From WJJR01 sp964440935 (GTDB lineage: Bacteria > Zixibacteria > MSB-5A5 > WJJR01), in NCBI GenBank assembly GCA_964440935.1, contig CAYTTY010000018.1, positions 1-64,000 of the forward strand: 64,000 nucleotides of DNA, read 5' to 3'. The notes under the pieces are model-generated. The model was given only the letters and a program-made list of their open reading frames with translations, searched no databases and was not told the DNA's origin. Every line of letters begins with the position of its first letter. Position 1 is the stretch's first letter. The translations under genes and the position numbers were made by a program. Of this stretch, positions 26,842-34,866 are shown in pieces.

Positions 26842-27153
26842 ATGTCAGGGTTAAGCTATGTCAGCGAGTTGTACCACTCTGGGAGCAAGACATTTGACCA
26901 GGATTTGCTCAAGGGCCGCCGTCCGCCTAAGCGGTATCTCGACATGCACCAAGTCCGCGGGTATGCCGATTCGAAGGCGAGTGCCGGTCAAGGAGCCATA
27001 TGGCGCGTCCAGGTCCCGACGCTGATTTGGACACGCGGCCAGGCAGCGGGAGCAATTCAGTACCACCCGGGCAACCCTGGGTGCAGCTACTTAATTGAAG
27101 GAGATTTTCTCCTGCGCCACGCCCAGTACCTCTCTGTGAAACGCGCGAATTAG
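26842..27153 (+). CDS. Small protein of unknown function
   Basis: A 103-residue candidate gene. The best support is AAGGAGATA placed correctly before the ATG. The product is basic in the first half (LLKGRRPPKRYLDMHQVRGYADSK) and more hydrophobic later, and shows no domain I recognise. The reading frame is uninterrupted but short enough to occur by chance. It lies 78 bases before pth. It could be a lineage-specific protein or a spurious call. Confidence 0.38.
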   Translation: MSGLSYVSELYHSGSKTFDQDLLKGRRPPKRYLDMHQVRGYADSKASAGQGAIWRVQVPTLIWTRGQAAGAIQYHPGNPGCSYLIEGDFLLRHAQYLSVKRAN

Positions 27154-27231
27154 TCAGGTTCAGCAGACTTCTGGCGCACCGTATCATGGCGGGACGCACC
27201 GCTCGCAAAGAATTCCGCGCCAGCAGGCTGA

Positions 27232-27870
27232 GTGATCGGAGTGGCATTGCGGTTAATTGTCCTGCTTGGGAACCCGGGCGACGAGTACAAAGACACACGC
27301 CACAATATTGCCTGGTGGGTCGGTGACATTCTCGCCGAACGCCGGCGATTGTGCTTTGCTCCTGAAGAGGACGCGATGCGTGCCGTCGGACGCCTCGGTG
27401 GGCAGCGGGTTTGCCTCTTCAAGCCGCTGACGTATATGAACTTATCAGGACACGCGGTGCGTCGGGCGTGTGACGAATTCGACTTGACCCCGGCCGACGT
27501 CTTGGCCGTTTCCGACGACATCGATTTGGCACTCGGTACGGTTCGCATTCGCGCCAAAGGCAGTAGCGGCGGCCACCGCGGCCTCGATTCGATATTTGAA
27601 TCTCTTGCCACAGAACAAATTGCACGCTGCCGCTGCGGTGTTGGACCGGTACCGTCAGACACCGATCCGGCCGAGTTTGTTCTTGACCCCTTTTCTGCCG
27701 AGGAGTTTATTGTCGCCCGACAGATGGCAACAACTGCCGCCGATGCGGTAGAGTTGATTCTGGCCCGTGGCGTGGCTGTTGCCGCAAACAAGTATAACCG
27801 CAAACCTTCCGTGTCCGAACCCGCCCCCAATGGCTGTTCGGATACCCAACGACCGAGGGAGGATGAGTGA
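27232..27870 (+). CDS. pth: Peptidyl-tRNA hydrolase
   Basis: A 212-residue enzyme that releases peptides from prematurely dissociated peptidyl-tRNA. The family motifs are present: LIVLLGNPGDEYKDTRHNIAWW with catalytic His24, the FKPLTYMNLSG motif with its Asn, SDDIDL with the catalytic-site Asp, and GSSGGHRGLDSI. The start is a GTG at 27232; a GTG at 27241 would also give a normal N-terminus. The stop overlaps the rpsF start (GTGA), so translation is coupled. It has about 20 extra C-terminal residues. Confidence 0.95.
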   Translation: MIGVALRLIVLLGNPGDEYKDTRHNIAWWVGDILAERRRLCFAPEEDAMRAVGRLGGQRVCLFKPLTYMNLSGHAVRRACDEFDLTPADVLAVSDDIDLALGTVRIRAKGSSGGHRGLDSIFESLATEQIARCRCGVGPVPSDTDPAEFVLDPFSAEEFIVARQMATTAADAVELILARGVAVAANKYNRKPSVSEPAPNGCSDTQRPREDE

Positions 27871-28331
27871 AGCTTTACGAAACAACGTTTATCTTGGATC
27901 CTGAGCTTAAGGACGATGGGTGGGAATCGGCGATCGCGAAGTATTCCGGCGTGATCAACCAAGCCGGTTCGATCAAGAACACGTACCGTTGGGGTCTCCG
28001 GCGCATGGCGTATGAGATTCTGAACCAGACTCATGGATACTATGTGCACATCATCCATGAGTCCGAATCGTCAATTCCAACGGAACTCGAACGTCAGTTC
28101 AAGCTCGATGAATCATGTCTGCGTTATCTGACCGTTGTGGCCGACAATCCCAAATATCTTGAAGAGCTCGACAAGGGCAGTGCACAGCAGGCCACCGAGC
28201 ACGCATCGAGTGGATCCGGCAAGGAAGGCGGCAGCGAATCCGGCGGCCGCAGTGAATCGGACGAACCTGATGCCAGCAAACCCGAATCCGGCGGTCAACA
28301 CGATGAAGCCACAGCAAGGGAGGAATCATGA
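27867..28331 (+). CDS. rpsF: Ribosomal protein S6 with an acidic C-terminal tail
   Basis: A 154-residue S6; most bacterial S6 proteins are about 95-105 residues. The core (residues 1-98) has the expected KLYETTFILDPELKDDG start, YRWGLRRMAYEI and YVHIIHESES strands and SCLRYLTVV. The extra 50 residues are low-complexity, rich in Ser, Gly, Glu and Asp. The GTG start overlaps the pth stop and GAGGGAGG precedes it. The stop overlaps the rpsR start. S6 binds S18 in the 30S platform. Confidence 0.95.
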   Translation: MKLYETTFILDPELKDDGWESAIAKYSGVINQAGSIKNTYRWGLRRMAYEILNQTHGYYVHIIHESESSIPTELERQFKLDESCLRYLTVVADNPKYLEELDKGSAQQATEHASSGSGKEGGSESGGRSESDEPDASKPESGGQHDEATAREES

Positions 28332-28606
28332 GAGGCGGAGGACGCGGCGGCGGTCGTGGTGGTGGTGGTGGACGGTCACGGTTCTCGCGTGGCGGTCCTC
28401 GGGGACGCCGGTTCACCGAATTGAAGCTGCATGAAATCGATTATCGCAATGAACGGTTGCTGCGCAAATTCGTGACCGAACGTGGGAAGATTCTCCCCCG
28501 TCGCATCACCGGCGTTTCGGCGTTATACCAGCGCCGGGTCACCCGAGCCGTCAAACGGGCACGTCACTTGGCATTCCTGCCGTTTGTTGCCGAAACATTC
28601 AAATAG
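28328..28606 (+). CDS. rpsR: Ribosomal protein S18 with an RGG-type N-terminal tail
   Basis: A 92-residue S18 (typically about 75). The conserved core starts at IDYRNERLLRKFVTERGKIL and continues PRRITGVSALYQRRVTRAVKRARHLAFLPF. The first 27 residues are a Gly/Arg extension (MRGGGRGGGRGGGGGRSR). The ATG overlaps the S6 stop, with AAGGGAGGAA upstream. No ssb gene lies between rpsF and rpsR, unlike in many bacteria. Confidence 0.96.
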   Translation: MRGGGRGGGRGGGGGRSRFSRGGPRGRRFTELKLHEIDYRNERLLRKFVTERGKILPRRITGVSALYQRRVTRAVKRARHLAFLPFVAETFK

Positions 28607-28647
28607 GGCGCCGGTGAACGCCGTTGCGTCGTTAGTGGGATTAACCG

Positions 28648-29112
28648 ATGAAGATTATCTTACGAGATGATATCGACACTTTAGGGAAGTGCGGCGAAGT
28701 GGTCACGGTGAAGGACGGCTACGCCCGCAACTATCTCATTCCGCGGAACCTGGCGATTCCTGCCACTCCCGGAAACCTGCGTTCGATTGACGAAGTGAAT
28801 CGCCAGAAGCAGTTCCGCGACCGGAAACGGATGCGAGAGGCCGAGCGGCTGAAACTGGCCATGGAAAAAGTCTCGCTGACGGCGGAAGTTCAGGTGGGCG
28901 AGGAAGACCGCATTTTCGGCTCCGTCACCTCGTCGCAAATCGCCGAATTGCTGAAGCAGCAAAATTTCCTCGTCGATCGTCGCGACATCCTCCTGGAGGA
29001 GCCAATTCGCTCTCTGGGTGTATACACAGTGGATGTGAAACTCGAACGCGATGTGATCGCCCAAGTGAAAGTGTGGGTTGTGAAGAAGGGAGATCAAGGG
29101 CAGGCCGCCTGA
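28648..29112 (+). CDS. rplI: Ribosomal protein L9
   Basis: A 154-residue L9 with the usual two-lobed build. The N-terminal RNA-binding lobe reads MKIILRDDIDTLGKCGEVVTVKDGYARNYLIP, a long charged helix follows (RKRMREAERLKLAMEKVSL), and the C-terminal lobe includes IFGSVTSSQIAELL and GVYTVDVKLERDVIAQVKVWVV. It follows rpsR by 41 bases, in the standard S6-S18-L9 order. Confidence 0.97.
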   Translation: MKIILRDDIDTLGKCGEVVTVKDGYARNYLIPRNLAIPATPGNLRSIDEVNRQKQFRDRKRMREAERLKLAMEKVSLTAEVQVGEEDRIFGSVTSSQIAELLKQQNFLVDRRDILLEEPIRSLGVYTVDVKLERDVIAQVKVWVVKKGDQGQAA

Positions 29113-29134
29113 TAGTCCTCCCGGGAGAGATAAC

Positions 29135-29620
29135 ATGGTTAAGGCGAAGATCAATGGGCTGGCGTTGGATGTGACGTCCAATTCCCCCGTCGTCGTACTG
29201 GCGCCGGAAGAGGGCGATTTGGTGCTCCCGATCTGGATCGGCCACTTCGAGGCGTGGGCCATCGCCATGGAATTATCGGGAGTGGCGTCGAAACGGCCAT
29301 TGACCCACGATCTGCTCAATGGTGTGATCGGACGTTTGGGAGGATCCGTTGCCAAAATTGAGGTAACGGAACTTCGTGAGCAAACGTTCTATGCCAAGAT
29401 CTTCGTCAATCGCAACGGCCAGACGCTCGAAATCGACGCGCGACCGTCCGATTCGATTGCCCTGGCCCTGAAGGCGAAGGCGCCGATCTTCGTGAACGAG
29501 GACCTTTTTCAGTCGCGCCCCCAGCAGGGTGAAGAGGGGCAGGAACAGTACGATCCCGAAGCGCTGAAAGAACGGTTGCGAAATCTGAATCCGGAAGATT
29601 TCGGCAAATACTCCCTCTGA
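29135..29620 (+). CDS. Bifunctional nuclease family (DUF151) protein
   Basis: A 161-residue protein of the bifunctional nuclease (BFN/DUF151) family. Recognisable blocks are PVVVLAPEEGDLVLPIWIGHFEAWAIA, RPLTHDLLNGVI, FYAKIFVN and IDARPSDSIALALKAKAPIFV. Members are reported to have DNase/RNase activity, but the in-cell role is unclear. A Glu/Gln-rich C-terminus follows the domain. It is 22 bases after rplI and probably in the same operon. Confidence 0.92.
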   Translation: MVKAKINGLALDVTSNSPVVVLAPEEGDLVLPIWIGHFEAWAIAMELSGVASKRPLTHDLLNGVIGRLGGSVAKIEVTELREQTFYAKIFVNRNGQTLEIDARPSDSIALALKAKAPIFVNEDLFQSRPQQGEEGQEQYDPEALKERLRNLNPEDFGKYSL

Positions 29621-29673
29621 TCGATTTCAACAGTGCGACAGACGCAGTGCCGTCGACGAGTCAATACCACGCG

Positions 29674-31512
29674 ATGCCATCCGCGGATCGGCTAATATCC
29701 GCGTCGCGACGGTTCCGTCGAAACGCTCATCGCCGTGCCTATGCGGCGGTCGGGATGGGTGTGTGCATCCTGTTGCTGGCATCCTCGGTTTGGGCGGCGA
29801 TTCCCGGTGGGCGTGCGCTGAAAACGCGCGACCAGGTGTTACGGGAACGATTCGAAGCCGCCGTTGATCTGTACGTCGACGGGGAATACGCCGTCGCCGA
29901 ACAAGAATTCCGCGACATCTCCTCGTCGGCGAGCTTGTCACGGCGCGGGCAGGAAGTCGCCGACTTCATGGTGGGCAAGTGCCTGTACGCCGGCGAGGCC
30001 TATGGAGTCTGTCGCAACTTCTTCGCGTACTACATCGACACACACCCCAACTCGCCCTACCTCGCAGCCGCATACATTATGATCGGTCACTGTGCGTTTC
30101 GATTGGGAGAGGATGTTACCGCCGTCAATGCGTACGTCGCGGCGCTCGGTGTGCGAGATGATGAGTATGAACCGGTCGCGCGGAAAAATCTCGAACCCCT
30201 GATCACGTGGTCGCTGTCTCAAACCGAACTGGAGATTCTCCTGACCTCGTTGGATGAGTCACCGGAATACGATTGGGTGCGACTGTGGATTGCCGATCGT
30301 TGGAGCGCGCAAGGACGAGAACGGCTGGCGAATGATATCTATGCCGAAATAACCACGCGCCATCCGTCATCGGAACCGGCAACACTAGCGAGTGCGAGAC
30401 TTGGTAATGGTACATCCGTTGCTGAGCGAACCAAGCAATTCGTGATCGGCGTGTTGGGACCCATGTCCGGCGATTTTGAGGAGTTCGGGTACGATATCGT
30501 GCGTGGGGCACAACTGGCCGCCGCTCAATTTCCGGCAGGTGTTACCATTGAAGTGTTCGACACGCAAGCCGACTCGGCCCGTGCGGTCATGATGGTCGAT
30601 TCGGTTGTCCATCATCGCTGTGACTGTGTCATCGGACCGCTCCACTCCGCGGCGATTTTGGGTACGGCACCATTGTTTGATGACGAGGGAATTCCCCAGG
30701 TGCTGCCGCTGGCGCGCCGCGGCGGTTACAGTGAGTCCTATGACCGGCTGTTCCAGATGTCGCGTCCACCCGCCGAGCAGGCGCACCGGCTCGCCGAGTA
30801 CGCCATACACACCTTGCACTTGGATCCGTTGAGTGCATTGGTGTCCGACACACCAGAGGGACGTGAAGCGGGAACCGCCTTCGCTGATTTGGTTGAGTGG
30901 GAAGGGCGCACCATGCACCCGGTCCAGTACTTTACACCCGGGGATACGGATTTCGGTGAACAACTGAGAACGCTCCGACAGCGGACACTGCCGCCCGACT
31001 TGACAAAGGAACAACGAGAAGACACGCTGTCGTTGATGGAAGGAATGCTCGTCTGGGGAGATGCCGAAGACATTGTGTTGATCGCTCCTCAGATGGTTTT
31101 TCACGGTTTTCGCGTCTATGCCTTCGGCCCCGAAGGGTGGTCCGACAAAGACGGCTTACGGCGCATGCGGAAGTCCTTGGATTCAACGATCTTCGTCTCG
31201 TACGACTGGGTTGATGAGTCGCGGCCCGAGTGGCAGGCGTTTGTCCGGGAGTTTGAGACGGAATGGTCGTATCTACCGGCACCGCTCTCCGCACGAGTCT
31301 ATGACGTAGTAAGCTGGCTGGGCGAGGGCGTTGGACGGAACCCAAAGCCAAGACAAATCGTCCTCACGTTATCGCGTGAATCGGGCTATCGCGGCGCCAC
31401 CGGGGAATGGCGTTTCGATGAAGACGGATATCCCACTCACATTCCCGTCTTGCACTACGTGAATCGTCGCATTGTCCCCGTGGAGGCGAATAAACCGGAG
31501 AAATCGAAATGA
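29674..31512 (+). CDS. TPR plus periplasmic-binding-fold protein (LpoA-like)
   Basis: A 612-residue exported or membrane-anchored protein. A basic leader and hydrophobic segment (GMGVCILLLASSVWA) precede TPR-like repeats (about residues 55-180: EAAVDLYVDGEYAVAEQEF, DTHPNSPYLAAAYIMIGHCAF). From about residue 255 a type I periplasmic-binding domain begins (FVIGVLGPMSGDFEEFGYDIVRGAQLA) and continues with VIGPLHSAA. TPR plus binding-protein fold is the layout of LpoA, the activator of penicillin-binding protein 1A, but branched-chain amino-acid-binding proteins share the fold. ATG 29674 is uncertain; a GTG lies at 29647. Confidence 0.75.
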   Translation: MPSADRLISASRRFRRNAHRRAYAAVGMGVCILLLASSVWAAIPGGRALKTRDQVLRERFEAAVDLYVDGEYAVAEQEFRDISSSASLSRRGQEVADFMVGKCLYAGEAYGVCRNFFAYYIDTHPNSPYLAAAYIMIGHCAFRLGEDVTAVNAYVAALGVRDDEYEPVARKNLEPLITWSLSQTELEILLTSLDESPEYDWVRLWIADRWSAQGRERLANDIYAEITTRHPSSEPATLASARLGNGTSVAERTKQFVIGVLGPMSGDFEEFGYDIVRGAQLAAAQFPAGVTIEVFDTQADSARAVMMVDSVVHHRCDCVIGPLHSAAILGTAPLFDDEGIPQVLPLARRGGYSESYDRLFQMSRPPAEQAHRLAEYAIHTLHLDPLSALVSDTPEGREAGTAFADLVEWEGRTMHPVQYFTPGDTDFGEQLRTLRQRTLPPDLTKEQREDTLSLMEGMLVWGDAEDIVLIAPQMVFHGFRVYAFGPEGWSDKDGLRRMRKSLDSTIFVSYDWVDESRPEWQAFVREFETEWSYLPAPLSARVYDVVSWLGEGVGRNPKPRQIVLTLSRESGYRGATGEWRFDEDGYPTHIPVLHYVNRRIVPVEANKPEKSK

Positions 31513-31525
31513 GAGGATGGCCGAT

Positions 31526-31771
31526 ATGAGTCCTGACGAACAACAACAACCATATGCTTTGCGCATGGTGGTCGATGGCAAAGAGCGCAAGATTTCCTAC
31601 CAAGAACTGGCGCTGTCCAACAACCTGGCCCAGGAAGCGCTGGTCCGCCTGCTCGTGCGCAAAAAGCTGATCGATCCGAATGAACTGCTTGAAGAGATCA
31701 ACAAGGTCAAAAACGAGCGGTACCGTGTTGATCCGGGCCAGGGAGGAGCGCCGGGCGGCACGGTGAGTTGA
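31526..31771 (+). CDS. Small charged protein of unknown function
   Basis: An 81-residue protein. ATG 31526 follows GAGAGG at 9 bases; the earlier ATG at 31517 touches that sequence. It reads MSPDEQQQPYALRMVVDGKE, then a helical Lys/Glu-rich part (LVRKKLIDPNELLEEINKVK) and a Gly-rich tail. It lies just after the TPR/binding-fold gene and directly before a membrane protein gene, so it is part of the same run. I do not recognise it. Confidence 0.6.
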   Translation: MSPDEQQQPYALRMVVDGKERKISYQELALSNNLAQEALVRLLVRKKLIDPNELLEEINKVKNERYRVDPGQGGAPGGTVS

Positions 31772-31772
31772 C

Positions 31773-32255
31773 ATGAGTGTCCTCTTCACACACGCCGACG
31801 TGGAGTCGGTTCATGAACACGATGACCCCGCACGCGTCCTGTTGTCCTGGCGGTCGCATCCGGTGCAACGGCAGGGATCGCGCCGGGGGCTGGCGATCGC
31901 CGTGGTGGCCGGTATCCCGATGGCTTTGTGGTTTCTCTATGGCCCGTTCTATGCGCTGTTGGCCGTCGCGATCCTGGGGGGATCACTGTCTTCGTTTTTT
32001 TTACCGACTCACTATGTCCTGTATGCAGGCGGACTCGAATCACGTTTTCTCGGTGTGCATCGCCGGTTTACGTGGGACCAATTCCGCAGCTACTATCCGG
32101 ACAAGAATGGTGTGTTACTCTCGCCTTTCGTGCAACCGTCGCGACTGGAGAATTTCCGAGGATTCTATCTGCGGTTCGATGGACAACGGGAGAACGTATT
32201 GCGCATTGTCTCCGAACGCGTTCGTACAACCTCTGAGGAGGAATCCTCAGAATGA
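31773..32255 (+). CDS. Two-helix membrane protein with PH-like domain
   Basis: A 160-residue protein. Two hydrophobic helices (GLAIAVVAGIPMALWFL and YALLAVAILGGSLSSFFL) are followed by a beta-rich region (HYVLYAGGLESRFLGVHRRFTWDQFRSYYPDKNGVLL) reminiscent of small bacterial PH-like domains. It starts one base after the previous stop and overlaps the next gene (ATGA). The function is unknown. Confidence 0.62.
   Translation: MSVLFTHADVESVHEHDDPARVLLSWRSHPVQRQGSRRGLAIAVVAGIPMALWFLYGPFYALLAVAILGGSLSSFFLPTHYVLYAGGLESRFLGVHRRFTWDQFRSYYPDKNGVLLSPFVQPSRLENFRGFYLRFDGQRENVLRIVSERVRTTSEEESSE
32232..32251 (+). promoter_or_regulatory. Hairpin sequestering the ribosome binding site
   Basis: TCTGAGGA (32232-32239), loop GGAA, TCCTCAGA (32244-32251): a perfect 8-bp stem whose 5' arm and loop hold the GAGGAGG ribosome site of the gene starting at 32252. 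The hairpin ends on the base before the ATG and lies inside the end of the upstream gene, so translation of that gene would open it. Confidence 0.65.
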
Positions 32256-32686
32256 GCTTTAAAAGCTGGTTCAATGCCCGCGCTGGTGCGAAGGACGGGC
32301 CACCACCTCTAACGGAGCGTGAGGCGGAAGTGATGGAGAAGATCGCCGCCAAAGTCGTCGAATGGAAGATGACCGTTCCGGCAATCCTCGCGCTGGAGTC
32401 CGTCAAACCGCTCAATTACATCGGCGCTCAAGCCATGGTGTTCTTTGAGCCATTTGTTCAAGCGTTATTCAATATCAAAGACTATGACACCTTCCGCGAA
32501 ATGATGGAGCGTCGTGAGAACGTGGAACGGCTGCTTTTGAAGATCGAAGAGTTGGATGCCAAGGCCCTAGAGCGTGAGAACGAGACGCGTCGACTGCGGC
32601 GGGCCCAACGGAAGCGTCGGTGGTGGTGGCCATTCGGGGCATCTTCCGATAAATCCAACGATTCCACTCCGCCTTCGGCGCCCTGA
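32252..32686 (+). CDS. Conserved-looking protein of unknown function
   Basis: A 144-residue protein. The N-terminal half is helical and hydrophobic in part (VPAILALESVKPLNYIGAQAMVFFEPFVQALF), like an amphipathic membrane-associated helix pair. The C-terminal half is a charged helix (MMERRENVERLLLKIEELDAK) ending in Arg/Trp-rich RKRRWWWPF. The ATG overlaps the previous stop and its ribosome site is in a hairpin, so translation is likely coupled to the PH-like protein. No family recognised. Confidence 0.6.
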   Translation: MSFKSWFNARAGAKDGPPPLTEREAEVMEKIAAKVVEWKMTVPAILALESVKPLNYIGAQAMVFFEPFVQALFNIKDYDTFREMMERRENVERLLLKIEELDAKALERENETRRLRRAQRKRRWWWPFGASSDKSNDSTPPSAP

Positions 32687-32747
32687 TGACGGGGTGTTTC
32701 ACCGGACTTGCCCAACGGAAATACTGACCACTGAGTTGACCCTTCAG

Positions 32748-32775
32748 TTGATTTGCCGTCCGCGCTCACTATATT
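32748..32775 (+). promoter_or_regulatory. Promoter of the arginine decarboxylase gene
   Basis: TTGATT (32748-32753), a 16-base spacer, TATATT (32770-32775), followed by GC. The expected start gives a leader of roughly 40 bases with GAGAGAGG before the ATG at 32822. Confidence 0.65.
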
Positions 32776-32821
32776 GCCCGCGCGCCGATGGCGATTCGTT
32801 CGTCCTGGAGGAGAGAGGTCA

Positions 32822-33370
32822 ATGATTGTTGCTAAAGAGATTTTCCTGACCAAGGGAGTCGGGAGACATAGAGAGCGCTTGTCCAGTTTTGAGTTGGCGC
32901 TCCGCGACGCCGGAATTGCGCACTACAACTTGGTGCCTGTGTCATCGATTCTGCCGCCGCACTGCCGGGTGATATCGCGTCAGGCGGGATTGAAGAAAAT
33001 GACCCAGGGGCAGATAGCGTTTGTTGTGATGAGCCGGAATGACACTTGTGAACCGTCACGTTTGATTTCAGCCACGATCGGATTAGCGATTCCGAAAGAC
33101 CCGAGTCAAGTCGGCTACTTGACGGAGCACCACGATTACGGTATGACCGAACGCCGGGCCGGTGAATACGCCGAGGATTTGGCTGCGACGATGCTGGCAA
33201 CATCACTCGGATTGGATTTCGACGTCGACAAGAGTTGGGACGAAAACAAAGAAGAATGGAAGATTTCGGGAAAAATTTACCGGACCCGAAACTCCACTCA
33301 ATCCGCCACCGGTGATAAGAATGGTCTGTGGACAAGCGTTGTGGCCGCGGCCGTTCTGATTACCGATTGA
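32822..33370 (+). CDS. Pyruvoyl-dependent arginine decarboxylase
   Basis: A 182-residue proenzyme that converts arginine to agmatine. Family features: start MIVAKEIFLTKGVGRHRERL, the self-cleavage site at Ser41-Ser42 in NLVPVSSILPP (Ser42 becomes the pyruvoyl group), and GYLTEHHDYGMTERRAGEYAEDLAATMLA, typical of PvlArgDC. Length is normal for the family. ATG 32822 has GAGAGAGG upstream. The next gene is an agmatinase, so the pair makes putrescine from arginine. A terminator separates them. Confidence 0.94.
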   Translation: MIVAKEIFLTKGVGRHRERLSSFELALRDAGIAHYNLVPVSSILPPHCRVISRQAGLKKMTQGQIAFVVMSRNDTCEPSRLISATIGLAIPKDPSQVGYLTEHHDYGMTERRAGEYAEDLAATMLATSLGLDFDVDKSWDENKEEWKISGKIYRTRNSTQSATGDKNGLWTSVVAAAVLITD

Positions 33371-33394
33371 CGCATGAGGCATAAGCAGGTAGCG

Positions 33395-33425
33395 GGCACT
33401 CCGGGTGGCCGGAGTGCCGTTTTTA
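33395..33425 (+). terminator. Rho-independent terminator after the arginine decarboxylase gene
   Basis: A perfect 10-bp GC-rich stem (GGCACTCCGG at 33395-33404, CCGGAGTGCC at 33409-33418) with a 4-base loop, followed by GTTTTTAT. It ends the decarboxylase transcript before the agmatinase gene. Confidence 0.9.
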
Positions 33426-33450
33426 TGAACGCTTACCGTCTGCAAGTCGA

Positions 33451-33456
33451 TATACT
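33451..33456 (+). promoter_or_regulatory. Likely -10 element of agmatinase, leaderless arrangement
   Basis: TATACT at 33451-33456 is followed after six bases by the agmatinase ATG, with no Shine-Dalgarno in between. A terminator lies just upstream, so this gene needs its own promoter; the start of transcription would coincide with the ATG. The -35 region is not convincing. Confidence 0.4.
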
Positions 33457-33462
33457 GTTGTT

Positions 33463-34350
33463 ATGATATCGTCACCCGATCTCGATCCGCCCCGGGGACA
33501 TAACTTCCTCGGATTAACCAACGACGAATCAGCCTACACGTCGGCGCGTGTCGTAATCGTCCCCGTAGCCTATGATGCGACCACCTCATATAAGTCGGGA
33601 ACGAAAGATGGTCCGGCAGCGATCATCGCCGCCTCACGAGAAATCGAGTCGACCGACCGTGGCGCCGGCCCCGATCTGGCCGAGCTTGGCATTCATACGG
33701 CTGATGAAGTGGAGGCCGAATCCGACGGACCCGCCATCATGGTGGCCAAAGTCGAGCGTGAAATCGGCCGCCATCTCGATGCAAAGAAATACTGCGCCAT
33801 GCTCGGCGGCGAGCATTCACTTACCGCTGCCGCCGTCCGCGCACATAAATCGCGAATTCCCAATCTGTCTGTACTGCAAATCGACGCTCACGCCGACATG
33901 CGCGACACCTATCAGGGATCGAAGCACTCCCATGCTACGGTTATGCGACGCGTCCGTGAAGTTTGCCCAGCGGTATCGGTCGGCATTCGGAGTGCATCCA
34001 AGGCGTGTCTCAAAGAGATCGCCGATCGAAAACTCCCAATCGTCTGGGCCCGTGACTGTGTGGGACGATCGGATTGGCATGATCGCGCCATCGATCAGCT
34101 CAGCGATGATGTCTATCTGACGTTTGATCTGGACGGGTTCGATCCGTCGATTATGCCCTCCGTCGGTACACCGGAGCCGGGTGGTTTGCTCTGGTACGAA
34201 ACCATCGATTTCCTGAAGAAGGTCGCTGGCAAACGGAGAATCGTCGGGTTTGACGTGGTCGAACTGATGCCCATCCCGGGACTGCACCATTCTGACTTCA
34301 CGGCGGCGCGTTTGGTGACCGAGCTGCTACGGATGACACAGTCGTTATGA
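33463..34350 (+). CDS. speB: Agmatinase (ureohydrolase family)
   Basis: A 295-residue Mn-dependent ureohydrolase that splits agmatine into putrescine and urea. The metal-binding motifs are intact: GGEHSLT, DAHADMRD and the SDDVYLTFDLDGFDPS block. Other conserved parts are YDATTSYKSGTKDGPAAI and GTPEPGG. Arginase or formiminoglutamase are alternatives by fold, but the preceding arginine decarboxylase favours agmatinase. It overlaps tadA by four bases (ATGA). Confidence 0.92.
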   Translation: MISSPDLDPPRGHNFLGLTNDESAYTSARVVIVPVAYDATTSYKSGTKDGPAAIIAASREIESTDRGAGPDLAELGIHTADEVEAESDGPAIMVAKVEREIGRHLDAKKYCAMLGGEHSLTAAAVRAHKSRIPNLSVLQIDAHADMRDTYQGSKHSHATVMRRVREVCPAVSVGIRSASKACLKEIADRKLPIVWARDCVGRSDWHDRAIDQLSDDVYLTFDLDGFDPSIMPSVGTPEPGGLLWYETIDFLKKVAGKRRIVGFDVVELMPIPGLHHSDFTAARLVTELLRMTQSL

Positions 34351-34835
34351 GTTCATCAATCCCATTCGATCTCGAACGCGCCGAATACTTTATGCGCCAG
34401 GCCCTCCAGGAAGCCGAACAGGCATTCGATGAGGGAGAGGTACCGATCGGTGCCGTCGTGGTCAAAGACAACCGCGTGGTCGGACGCGGTCATAACCAAA
34501 CCGAACGTCTCGGCGATCCGACCGCACATGCTGAAATTGTCGCCATTGGAGCGGCGGCGGCGCATTTCGACTCATGGCGGCTCACCGGCGGCACCTTGTA
34601 TTCCACCATTGAACCGTGCGTGATGTGTGCCGGGGCCAGTGTCTTGTCGCGGCTGGATTGCCTGGTCTACGGGGCCACCGACCCGAAATTCGGCGGATGT
34701 GTCTCCCTCTTTGAGATCCCATCCGACCAGCGCCTCAATCACCGGATCGAGATGATCGGCGGCATCATGGCGGAGCAAGCGGCCGCCCTGATGCGTGATT
34801 TCTTCGTCCAGCAGCGGCTCAAGAACGCCAGATGA
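34347..34835 (+). CDS. tadA: tRNA-specific adenosine deaminase
   Basis: A 162-residue zinc deaminase that makes inosine at the wobble position of tRNA-Arg(ACG). The active site is HAEIVAI (His61, Glu63) and PCVMCAG (Cys91, Cys94). The motifs EVPIGAVVV and GATDPKFGGCVSL agree with TadA rather than other cytidine-deaminase-like enzymes. The ATG overlaps the agmatinase stop. Confidence 0.94.
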   Translation: MSSSIPFDLERAEYFMRQALQEAEQAFDEGEVPIGAVVVKDNRVVGRGHNQTERLGDPTAHAEIVAIGAAAAHFDSWRLTGGTLYSTIEPCVMCAGASVLSRLDCLVYGATDPKFGGCVSLFEIPSDQRLNHRIEMIGGIMAEQAAALMRDFFVQQRLKNAR

Positions 34836-34866
34836 ACCCGAGATTGGCCACGTAGTAAGACTAGTG

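Noticed and set aside
27150..28058. A 302-codon minus-strand frame across pth and rpsF
   Set aside because: It overlaps two certain genes on the other strand, and its Ser/Arg/Ala-rich product has no recognisable domain or ribosome site.
33395..33425. REP-type repeat between the arginine decarboxylase and agmatinase genes
   Set aside because: The perfect GC-rich stem followed directly by GTTTTTAT is better explained as a rho-independent terminator.
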